Shown piece by piece: positions 57,615 through 64,000 of a stretch of 64,000 nucleotides of DNA. Source of the stretch: a virus; IMG/VR virus record IMGVR_UViG_3300044627_004527, positions 62,001 through 126,000 of that record; one strand, given 5' to 3'. Every line of letters starts with the position of its first letter. The stretch's first letter is position 1. Both the position numbers and the translations under genes were made by a program. A model generated the notes under the pieces. It was not told where the DNA came from. It worked only from the letters and a program-made list of their open reading frames with translations, and made no database searches.

Positions 57615-59438
57615 ATGGGTATGAATAAGGACAAGCGCAAGGGACCAGCCAGGGGGCCAAAGTCCATTGTGCAGCTCAACAAGGGCGGCATCCAGCTCCC
57701 CGACGACGCACCACTCTCCATCAACCCTGGCGAGACGTATCCGGTTGAGATCGAGATGCTCCGCACAGGCGTCTACCAGTATTGGTGGCGAGAGATCAAG
57801 CTCGGTCGTCAGCAGCTCCAGCAGATCGTCGACAACCGCAACGCTGGCCGTCCGCACACCCCACTCTCGTTTGATCTGGATCACAACCCAGGTTCTGTGG
57901 GTGCGGTGGCGTGGCTCGATGATGCAGACGACGCGCTCTACATCCGCAACAAGACGTACACCGATCCTGATGGCGTGGCGCGCACCTGTTATGTGCTGGT
58001 CGGCAAGGTCAATCTGAACTCGCTCGGCTACGCGCTGGTCAAGGACCGTCGCTACAAGTTCTTCAGCGTCGAGATGGCGCTCCAGTACCAAAGCCAGGAG
58101 AAGGTGCGCCGCAGCAGACAGATCAGCCCAGAAGATGACACTTCTGAGTACGAGATGGAAGATCCGAAGGGGTATTGTCTGTTGTCAGGAGCACTCACAA
58201 ACCGTCCGTTCATCCCGGACCTCGCGCCCATCAGCCTCTCGGTAGATGGCGCAGCTCCTGTCGAGATGTCTGGTCTCGTCGGTATCGACGATGGATCCGA
58301 CTTCGTCACGTTCGTTCGCGAGAACAAGAAGAGCTCCAAGCCAAAGGGCGCGGCGAAGGCTTCTGATCCGGGTGACGAGGAGGAGGGCGACGAAGATGAG
58401 ATGCCGGACCTTGAGCCGGAGCCTGGTGATGATGAGGACGAAGAGTACAGCGACGTCGCGGCCAGCGAGCCCATCAACCCGCCTATTGGCAACGATTTGA
58501 ATAACCCCCCGGTCAATTTGTCAAAAAACGACATTGACCCCCTGGCCACGCCAGCAGAAGAGAAGGAAGACAAGATGAAGTTCATGCAACTGTTCGTGAC
58601 GCTCAGCGCCCTCGCAACACCGGCAGAGCAGCTCGCCAAGATGGACGAGCTCTCGGCGACCTTCTCGACCGATGTCGAGGACCAGAAGCAGATCGCTGGT
58701 TATCGCAAGATGCTGGAGCTCTCGATCGCCAACGACCGCCTCGCCCGCGAGCAGACAGCCAAGGCTTCGATGCTCCAGACCGAGAAGGCCCGTCTGGAGT
58801 CTGAGCAGGTCGAGCTCCGCAAGAAGGCGATGGAGAACGCGCAGCTCAGCTATCAGCAGAGCATCGATCTCTTCGCTCAGGCGCTGCGCACCGATGGTCA
58901 CCACGAGGCGCCAATCAAGGCCATGAGCGAGCTGTTGCTCTCGGTCCACCCCGACGCGCACACCCTGAAGTTCTCGACGGTCACCGGCGACAAGCAGTTT
59001 GAGCTGAAGGATCTGGCCAAGGCCATCTTCGACTCGCTGCCCAACGAGGCTCGTCTCGGCAAGCCTGTGGATGAGACCAAGGTCGCTGAGGTCACCCCTG
59101 TGGCTGCGCCGACCCCAGAGCAGGTCAAGGCAAGCGAGGTCACCCCGCTCGATCCGTCGAAGCCTGACACCTTCCGCACCCGCTTCAGCGCTGAGCAGCA
59201 GACGCAGATGTTCTCTGCGAACCGCCAGTGGCTTGAGGAGCTGTACGGTCAGAAGTTCAGCCAGGCCTCCGAGATCCCTGTCAGCTTCTGGCAGCGCTGT
59301 GACGACAAGGGCAACTTCCAGAAGAAGGTGCTCGCGCCGGTCGCGCCTCAGCAGGCCGCTCCTACGGGTGAGCCTCCTGTGAAGGCTTCGAGCCTCAAGG
59401 GCCGTCCCGCAGAGCCTGGCATCAACCCCTGGTACTGA
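57615..59438 (+). CDS. Prohead protease fused to scaffold (Mu gpI-like)
   Basis: Residues 40-235 match Mu gpI-like prohead proteases: HTPLSFDLDHNPGSVGAVAWL (81-101), YCLLSGALTNRPFIPDLAPISL near 190. An acidic linker (EEEGDEDEMPDLEPEPGDDEDEE) follows, then a helical, coiled-coil, scaffold-like C-terminal half (from about 320). The ATG at 57615 is preferred to a GTG at 57609. An internal in-frame ATG at 58575 with AAGGA six bases upstream could make scaffold alone. Confidence 0.82.
   Translation: MGMNKDKRKGPARGPKSIVQLNKGGIQLPDDAPLSINPGETYPVEIEMLRTGVYQYWWREIKLGRQQLQQIVDNRNAGRPHTPLSFDLDHNPGSVGAVAWLDDADDALYIRNKTYTDPDGVARTCYVLVGKVNLNSLGYALVKDRRYKFFSVEMALQYQSQEKVRRSRQISPEDDTSEYEMEDPKGYCLLSGALTNRPFIPDLAPISLSVDGAAPVEMSGLVGIDDGSDFVTFVRENKKSSKPKGAAKASDPGDEEEGDEDEMPDLEPEPGDDEDEEYSDVAASEPINPPIGNDLNNPPVNLSKNDIDPLATPAEEKEDKMKFMQLFVTLSALATPAEQLAKMDELSATFSTDVEDQKQIAGYRKMLELSIANDRLAREQTAKASMLQTEKARLESEQVELRKKAMENAQLSYQQSIDLFAQALRTDGHHEAPIKAMSELLLSVHPDAHTLKFSTVTGDKQFELKDLAKAIFDSLPNEARLGKPVDETKVAEVTPVAAPTPEQVKASEVTPLDPSKPDTFRTRFSAEQQTQMFSANRQWLEELYGQKFSQASEIPVSFWQRCDDKGNFQKKVLAPVAPQQAAPTGEPPVKASSLKGRPAEPGINPWY
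58575..59438 (+). CDS. Possible internally started scaffold protein, 287 aa
   Basis: MKFMQLFVTLSALATPAEQL begins at an in-frame ATG with GAAGGAAGACAAG upstream, exactly where the protease's acidic linker ends. Nested scaffold starts are known in lambda (C/Nu3) and Mu (I/Z). Direct evidence here is only the ribosome site and domain border. Confidence 0.5.
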   Translation: MKFMQLFVTLSALATPAEQLAKMDELSATFSTDVEDQKQIAGYRKMLELSIANDRLAREQTAKASMLQTEKARLESEQVELRKKAMENAQLSYQQSIDLFAQALRTDGHHEAPIKAMSELLLSVHPDAHTLKFSTVTGDKQFELKDLAKAIFDSLPNEARLGKPVDETKVAEVTPVAAPTPEQVKASEVTPLDPSKPDTFRTRFSAEQQTQMFSANRQWLEELYGQKFSQASEIPVSFWQRCDDKGNFQKKVLAPVAPQQAAPTGEPPVKASSLKGRPAEPGINPWY

Positions 59439-59467
59439 TCCTACCTCGGTCTTCTCAAGAAACAACA

Positions 59468-59483
59468 GGGCGCCATAGCGCCC
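59468..59483 (+). terminator. Short hairpin between structural genes
   Basis: GGGCGC-CATA-GCGCCC, 30 bases after the protease stop. No T run; may be a weak attenuator or RNase site. Confidence 0.4.
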
Positions 59484-59500
59484 ATGACAAGGTGATATGA

Positions 59501-59923
59501 ATGGCACGCACAAACACGGCTGAGGCAGTCAGCATCGAGCGCTACGGCGTCGTCCCCAATCAGAACGAGCGCGGCACCTGCACCGTCTTCATCGACGCCA
59601 GCGTCGCTGCTGATGCAGTCGGTGGCCACACGCCGACCACAACGCTGCGCGCAGGCCTCGTCCTGACACGCATCAGCGCTTCGGGCCTGTACGCCCACTT
59701 CGACTCGTCCGCCGTCGATGGTCGCGCGAACGAGGAGCACGCTGTGGTCTTGCAGTATGACATCGACCTGACGCGCTACGGCTCGTCCAACGACATTGAG
59801 GCCGGTGTCCAGTATTCCGGTCCCGTGTCGCTCGCTCAGCTCCTGGTGGGCTCGGGCTTCGTGACCGCAGATGCCAAGAACCTGACGTTCGTCCCGAACG
59901 CCAACCTCGACAGCATCGGCTGA
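59501..59923 (+). CDS. Probable head decoration protein (lambda gpD/HDPD-like)
   Basis: A 140-aa protein between protease and capsid, the usual place of gpD. RAGLVLTRISASGLYAHFDSSAVDGRANEEHAVVLQYDIDL recalls the HDPD pattern RxGxVLxx...GxY......DGxxxAxxILxxdxD. Such trimers cement the expanded capsid. The AGGTGATATGA leader lies before the ATG at 59501. Confidence 0.75.
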   Translation: MARTNTAEAVSIERYGVVPNQNERGTCTVFIDASVAADAVGGHTPTTTLRAGLVLTRISASGLYAHFDSSAVDGRANEEHAVVLQYDIDLTRYGSSNDIEAGVQYSGPVSLAQLLVGSGFVTADAKNLTFVPNANLDSIG

Positions 59924-59931
59924 CATTAACT

Positions 59932-59952
59932 GGGCGCCGCAAGGCGCCCTTT
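59932..59952 (+). terminator. Hairpin with GCAA-type loop after the decoration gene
   Basis: GGGCGCC-GCAA-GGCGCCC followed by TTT, 9 bases after the stop. Probable partial terminator adjusting decoration and capsid levels. Confidence 0.6.
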
Positions 59953-60004
59953 GGCAGTACAACCAACAAGTCTTCAAAGCCCAAGTGGCAGACAAGGTGA
60001 ATAA

Positions 60005-61297
60005 ATGAGCGCTCTGATCAACGCCCCACACTTCCGCACCGACAATATCGACGGCATCATGCAGCGCTGGCAGGCGTTCAACCCACGCTTCCTGTTCTCG
60101 CCGATGATCCCGGTCAACCAGTACGACAAGGACCGCATCGAGATGGAAATCGTGATGCAAGACTTCGGTGGTATGACACCGCTGTCGAGTATCGGAGCGA
60201 TGGCTGACGCGATTCGTACATCGAATCGTCGCAGCAAGGTCGAGTCCGAGATCCCCGTCTGGAAGGAGAAGGTCGGCACCTCGCACATCGAGATCTACGA
60301 TCGTCGTAAGGTCGGCACCTATGACGCCCTGACGGCGCTCGATGAGCTCCATGCAGCGAAGGAGCGCAAGCTCATGTATCGTCTGGCAGTCCGCAAGGAG
60401 CAGATGATCCGTGACGTGATCTTCTACAACCGCGTGGTCGGTCAGCTCAAGACGGCTGGTCAGTCGGTCCAGTGGGACTACCTGAACCACTCGCCTGACT
60501 TCGAGGTGCAGGCCCAGGTCTCGTGGGACGACAACGCCAACGCCAAGGTTGTCGAGGACATCGCGAACTGGACGAACCACTATCGCAAGCACTCGGACTA
60601 CACCCCGTCGAAGCTGCTCCTCCCGAACAGCACATGGATGAAGCTGCGCACGCACGACTTCTTCCAGCAGTTCGCTGTGAACAACTACCAGGCGTTCAGC
60701 GGCAACAACCCGTCTGTCGCGGCGTTCATCCGCGACTACATCGGCGACCTGGAGATCGTGGAGTCGTATGACCGTCTGCCAAGCGTGACGTACATCACGG
60801 CGACAGTGTCGGCTGGCGCTTCGACGGTCACCGTCCAGAACCCCTACGACTGGGCTGCTGGTGATCAGGCTCGTCTGGTCCGCATCTCGGACGGCGCGAA
60901 CGAGATCGTTGAGATCGCGTCCGTCTCTGGCCGCACCCTGACGCTGACTGGCGTGACGACCCTCGCGTATGCGATCGGTGACGACGTCCACGTCAACAAG
61001 TACACGGTGCCCGAGGGCCTCGGCGTCATCCTGGGCACCAACCCAGAGGCTCCCTTCGACCTCGGTCTGGAGGCGCAGCCTGACGGCGAGCTCCGCGAGA
61101 ACTGGCTGGAGATCGTGTCGACCCGCGCGCTCGACTCCATCACCAGCGCTCAGCGCGATCCGAAGCCTGGCCTGTTCATGCAGACGATCGATGAGCTCGA
61201 CAAGGAGACGAAGATGCTGTGGACCCTCATGGGTATCAACATGCTGCCTCGCCTCAACGTCGGCAACGCGCACATGGTCTGTGAGCTCTTCTACTGA
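60005..61297 (+). CDS. Major capsid protein, phage cap-E type
   Basis: A 430-aa protein. The N-terminal FLFSPMIPVNQYDKDRIEMEIV and RRSKVESEIPVWKEKVGTSHIEI fit the lambda gpE-like family (Phage_cap_E), as do EQMIRDVIFYNRVVGQLKT and the C-terminal QRDPKPGLFMQTIDELDKETKMLW. Gene order (portal, protease/scaffold, decoration, capsid) supports this. Residues about 258-335 form a Thr/Val-rich beta insertion. The leader is AAGGTGAATAAATG. Confidence 0.88.
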   Translation: MSALINAPHFRTDNIDGIMQRWQAFNPRFLFSPMIPVNQYDKDRIEMEIVMQDFGGMTPLSSIGAMADAIRTSNRRSKVESEIPVWKEKVGTSHIEIYDRRKVGTYDALTALDELHAAKERKLMYRLAVRKEQMIRDVIFYNRVVGQLKTAGQSVQWDYLNHSPDFEVQAQVSWDDNANAKVVEDIANWTNHYRKHSDYTPSKLLLPNSTWMKLRTHDFFQQFAVNNYQAFSGNNPSVAAFIRDYIGDLEIVESYDRLPSVTYITATVSAGASTVTVQNPYDWAAGDQARLVRISDGANEIVEIASVSGRTLTLTGVTTLAYAIGDDVHVNKYTVPEGLGVILGTNPEAPFDLGLEAQPDGELRENWLEIVSTRALDSITSAQRDPKPGLFMQTIDELDKETKMLWTLMGINMLPRLNVGNAHMVCELFY

Positions 61298-61320
61298 GCT
61301 TGAGGCCCGAGTCTAACCCA

Positions 61321-61342
61321 GGGGGCGCTTCGGCGCCCCCTT
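61321..61342 (+). terminator. Rho-independent-like terminator after the capsid gene
   Basis: GGGGGCGC-TTCG-GCGCCCCC followed by TTAT. The UUCG tetraloop makes this hairpin very stable. Confidence 0.7.
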
Positions 61343-61362
61343 ATCTGTCTAAAGGCATGTAA

Positions 61363-61926
61363 ATGAGCAAGAAGTACATTCAGATCCTCGCTGGCAAGAA
61401 CCTGATCGTCGCAGGCTGCAACCTGAAGATCGGTGATGTCATCAGACCAGATCACCCGCGCTATGATCAGATCCTGCGCGGGATCCCTGTTGCGGCGTCG
61501 CACGTCGCTCAGAGCGCAGCAGAGATCAACAAGCGCACCCGCATCCTCGTTTGTGACGAGGCCGATCTCCAGGACGTGAAGCACCAGACCCTGGAGGATC
61601 GCTTCCCGAATCTGAACAAGCCTTCGCCGTCTGACCTGTTGGCAATCGAGAGGCGCCGCAACGAGGATCTGGCCCACGGCGTCCCGCATGTGGTGGCAGA
61701 GGAGGAGGCCCGTCTGGCCCGTCTCAAGCTTGAGATGGAGGGGCCGAAGACGCGCCCACAGGGCACAGTGAGCGAGCCACGGCTCGTCGATGCCCCGGAG
61801 CCCGTTCAGGTGGCGGCTGACCCCGCTCCTGAGCTCGATGCGGTTGAGGCGCCAGCGAAGCGCAAGGGAGGCCGTCCCCGCAAGGAGGCTGCCGCAGACA
61901 GTGATGACAGCCCCAAGGGCGACTGA
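61363..61926 (+). CDS. Hypothetical protein with AT-hook-like tail, 187 aa
   Basis: Not recognised. A small folded N-terminus (residues 1-75), helical middle, Pro/Ala-rich linker, and KRKGGRPRKEA near the C-terminus, an AT-hook-like DNA-binding motif. It stands where head-tail or capsid accessory genes usually stand. Confidence 0.75.
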   Translation: MSKKYIQILAGKNLIVAGCNLKIGDVIRPDHPRYDQILRGIPVAASHVAQSAAEINKRTRILVCDEADLQDVKHQTLEDRFPNLNKPSPSDLLAIERRRNEDLAHGVPHVVAEEEARLARLKLEMEGPKTRPQGTVSEPRLVDAPEPVQVAADPAPELDAVEAPAKRKGGRPRKEAAADSDDSPKGD

Positions 61927-61953
61927 CACCCTCTTCGAGAGGGGGAGTAAAAA

Positions 61954-62340
61954 ATGGAAACCATCCTCAGCTACCTCTCTCAGCTAGGAGAGCTTCAGAA
62001 GGCTCTCACAGCAATCCTCGGCTTCGATCCCATCCTCGGGCTTCCTGTTCTGATGGCGGTGTCGATCCTGAGGAGCCTGTTCGACATGAAGGTCCATGCT
62101 GGAGCAAAGAAGACCTTCCTGACAATGTCGAGCCTCGTCGCATCGTTTGCCATGCACCTGCTGACCTCTACGGGGCAGGACTGGCAGACGATTGTCAAGC
62201 ACTCTCTGGTGCTCGCGGCGCTGGTCTCCTTCTCTTACAACGCCCTCAAAGGCATCATCCAGTGGGCCATCGACAAGACCTTCCAGCGTCTTGAGGCATC
62301 CACTGGTAAGAGCTACGACGAGCCGGAGAATCCGCTATGA
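61954..62340 (+). CDS. Holin-like membrane protein, 128 aa
   Basis: Three hydrophobic segments are visible (about 22-42, 52-72, 84-104). A charged C-terminus follows. It is followed by two spanin-like genes, which suggests a holin. A hairpin CCCTCT-TCG-AGAGGG (61929-61943) partly covers its GGGGGAG ribosome site. Capsid-cluster membrane proteins of other kinds cannot be excluded. Confidence 0.6.
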   Translation: METILSYLSQLGELQKALTAILGFDPILGLPVLMAVSILRSLFDMKVHAGAKKTFLTMSSLVASFAMHLLTSTGQDWQTIVKHSLVLAALVSFSYNALKGIIQWAIDKTFQRLEASTGKSYDEPENPL

Positions 62341-62684
62341 TCGACACAGAACAGATCCAGACCCTTTGGGGCCAGATCCGCTGGTTTGTCTTGTTCGCCT
62401 TCTGTGCAGTCCTGGCCTACGTCGCGCGCGGCTTTGGGTCAAGCTCCAAGCAGGAGAAGTACAAAGAGACGCTGGACCAGTATCGAGACAAGAAGCTTGA
62501 TGACATCCTTGTTCGCGAGCAGATCGTCATCGAGCAACGCGACAGCAAGGTCCAGGCTCAGGCCGAGGAGGCGCTCGCCAGAGTCGCAGAGAAAGAGCTC
62601 GACATGGTGCGACTCGACAATGAGCGGCGAGCGAGGGTGCGGGGGATGACCCCACGAGAGATCAGCGAGGCTCTCAACAAATGA
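62337..62684 (+). CDS. Possible i-spanin-like protein, 115 aa
   Basis: One N-terminal transmembrane helix (residues 15-33, IRWFVLFAFCAVLAYVARG) is followed by a long charged coiled coil to the C-terminus. This is the Rz-type layout. ATGA overlap with the holin-like gene and the next gene. No clear family match. Confidence 0.6.
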   Translation: MIDTEQIQTLWGQIRWFVLFAFCAVLAYVARGFGSSSKQEKYKETLDQYRDKKLDDILVREQIVIEQRDSKVQAQAEEALARVAEKELDMVRLDNERRARVRGMTPREISEALNK

Positions 62685-63142
62685 AGATTGATACAGTGAG
62701 GGTCGTGACGGCAGTGGTCGTCACGACCCTTCTGGCTTTTGCAGCCGACGCCGACACAAAGAAGCGCATCTATAAAGACGTGTACGACGACAAGGGTATC
62801 GTCCCACTGGCCGTTGAGCTGGACGGCGAGATCTACGTCCTTGTCAGTGAGGACAAGGCCAGGGAGCGAGAAGGCGAGCTGTCCGAGTGTCGTCTCAAGA
62901 TGCCATATCAGCGAGACATCATCGATCAGCAGCGCATCGCGATCGAGAAGCTCAGTGAGCTGGCGGCTGATCGTAAACAAGATCTCTCTGTCTGCGTCGA
63001 AGACAGGCGACAGGCTCACCGAGAGCTTTCAAAGCTCGCTCAGAGGGAGCAGCCTTTTTTCGAGAAGACCCAGGTAAACCAGGCGCTGGGTTTCGCTGTA
63101 TGCGCGGCAACATTCGCTGTCTGGCAATGGAGTGATCAGTAA
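62681..63142 (+). CDS. Exported or membrane protein with coiled coil, 153 aa
   Basis: Residues 1-24 look like a signal sequence (VRVVTAVVVTTLLAFAADA). A soluble part with coiled coil (60-125) and a C-terminal hydrophobic helix (GFAVCAATFAVWQW) follow. It could be a unimolecular spanin-like or periplasmic partner of the two preceding genes. The stop overlaps the next start (TAATG). Confidence 0.65.
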   Translation: MKIDTVRVVTAVVVTTLLAFAADADTKKRIYKDVYDDKGIVPLAVELDGEIYVLVSEDKAREREGELSECRLKMPYQRDIIDQQRIAIEKLSELAADRKQDLSVCVEDRRQAHRELSKLAQREQPFFEKTQVNQALGFAVCAATFAVWQWSDQ

Positions 63143-64000
63143 TGCCTACATATTGCACGTTGAACGACGTAAAGAAGATCCTTCGCTCCTCGGGACGCGA
63201 GGGTGTTCGCTTTAGCGAGAACGCCTTCAAGCGAGTGACAGTCGAGATGCGCGCTGACGTCGCAGCGGGCAATCAGTTCCGAAACAACCAGAAGGGCGCG
63301 ACGGACTTTGTTGGCGGCTTCAACTGGGCTGTCCTGACCTATGCCTCATCGCTGGCGGGCCGAGTGCAGCTCCAGATTGTCTTCAGCTCGCCGACAGACT
63401 TCGATGTATACCACAACCGATGGACGCTGGATGGTTACGATGAGCGCCAGATCCTTTACGGCTCGGGCTCCATCGGCGCCTCTTTTGATTACCAGGGGCT
63501 CATCACGATCCCGAGTACGGCATGGATCGGCACCTTCCAGAGAGGATCTGTCGTGAAGATCGACTTCGAGGTTGACATCTCGAACGACGACGCAGAATAC
63601 TTCCTGGAGAACACCGAGATCGACATCGACAACATGTGCGCTGGAGGTCGTCTACACTACCTCCAGCCAGGTGAGGACCGTCTGTTCGTATCGCCAGACA
63701 TCCCGCCAGCGATCAAGATGGTCGCCGAGTTCTTGTCGGCGTATTACATCTACTCGGGTGTCTTTGCCTCTGAGGTTGCGGATAAGACTGGCAATGGTCA
63801 GGCGCACTTCTCTGAGCGATGGAAGGCAACCGCGCTGCGAACGCTCGCCACCTACATCGCCCACAAGACAAGGCTTCCTCCATCGACAAGAGCGATTGGA
63901 GACAAGCTCCAGGACAACATGCTCACTCTGGTAAGAGAGTGGAACACTCGACGTATGCTGTCACCATGTGACTTCAAGAAGATCTACCCTTGCCCCGATA
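63142..64000 (+). CDS. Hypothetical structural protein, truncated by the window
   Basis: The frame is open from the ATG at 63142 to the window end (286 codons). It begins MPTYCTLNDVKKILRSSGRE, a pattern like head-completion/adaptor proteins that start with a short DVKxxLR helix. A beta-rich middle (LQIVFSSPTDFDVYHNRWTL) follows. Position after capsid suggests a head-tail connector. The TAATG overlap indicates coupling. Confidence 0.7.
   Translation, partial: MPTYCTLNDVKKILRSSGREGVRFSENAFKRVTVEMRADVAAGNQFRNNQKGATDFVGGFNWAVLTYASSLAGRVQLQIVFSSPTDFDVYHNRWTLDGYDERQILYGSGSIGASFDYQGLITIPSTAWIGTFQRGSVVKIDFEVDISNDDAEYFLENTEIDIDNMCAGGRLHYLQPGEDRLFVSPDIPPAIKMVAEFLSAYYIYSGVFASEVADKTGNGQAHFSERWKATALRTLATYIAHKTRLPPSTRAIGDKLQDNMLTLVREWNTRRMLSPCDFKKIYPCPD

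Noticed and set aside
54541-57660. Long minus-strand frames opposite terminase and portal
   Set aside because: Same shadow effect; the plus-strand genes have clear motifs.
59441-61273. 610-codon minus-strand open frame opposite the capsid gene
   Set aside because: Shadow of the decoration and capsid genes; Arg/His/Asp/Val-skewed composition and no ribosome site.

Overview
The window is part of a large tailed double-stranded DNA bacteriophage genome. It carries a large terminase, portal, Mu gpI-type prohead protease, head decoration protein and an E-type major capsid protein in packaging order. Two phage tRNA genes, ThyX, PIN-PhoH and a D5-like replication NTPase fit this. Genes are tightly packed, often with 1-4 base stop/start overlaps, and have strong AGGAG-type ribosome sites and sigma70-like promoters, so the host is a bacterium with ordinary sigma70 and Shine-Dalgarno signals. 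The host genus cannot be read from the sequence. No integrase, transposase, insertion sequence, rRNA or CRISPR array was seen.

Layout. (1) 1-29061, minus strand: about 45 mostly unrecognised small genes. Recognisable are a calcineurin-like phosphoesterase, a leucine-carboxyl-methyltransferase-like enzyme, a ribbon-helix-helix protein, a zinc-ribbon peptide, tRNA-Glu(UUC), tRNA-Arg(UCU) and several paralogous pairs. The cluster is driven by repeated compact promoters sharing a TTGCAT -35, a 17-base spacer with a conserved TTAGTGAT, and a TATAAA -10, usually placed directly after the previous stop codon. Five intergenic gaps hold a covarying two-hairpin RNA element. (2) 29062-30729: 1.6 kb with no convincing gene, with motif-plus-inverted-repeat modules and a 24-bp direct repeat. 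(3) 30730-36350: an island of small genes on both strands, with at least ten copies of a TTCGATAYAACG motif, DnaA-box palindromes, repeated 22-bp operator-like sites and five promoters with a shared leader. This is the best origin or control-region candidate. (4) 36351-52024, minus strand: DUF3307, GNAT, XRE regulator, T5orf172-type, PIN-PhoH, ThyX and D5-like NTPase genes among unknowns; this looks like the replication and nucleotide-metabolism arm. (5) 52025-52962: a divergent control region with five GTGTACCGGG hairpins about 100 bp apart and a possible minus-strand small RNA. (6) 52963-64000, plus strand: terminase subunits, portal, protease/scaffold, decoration protein, capsid, a possible holin/spanin group, and a head-completion-position gene running off the end.

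How the parts fit. The minus-strand arms probably supply takeover and replication functions, and the rightward operon supplies DNA packaging and the head. Most of the novelty lies in repeated non-coding elements: covarying leader hairpins, a tRNA-like cloverleaf without a usable anticodon loop, the iteron-like island and the palindrome array. All functional statements for unknown proteins and RNAs are inference from position and sequence; no database search or folding program was run.
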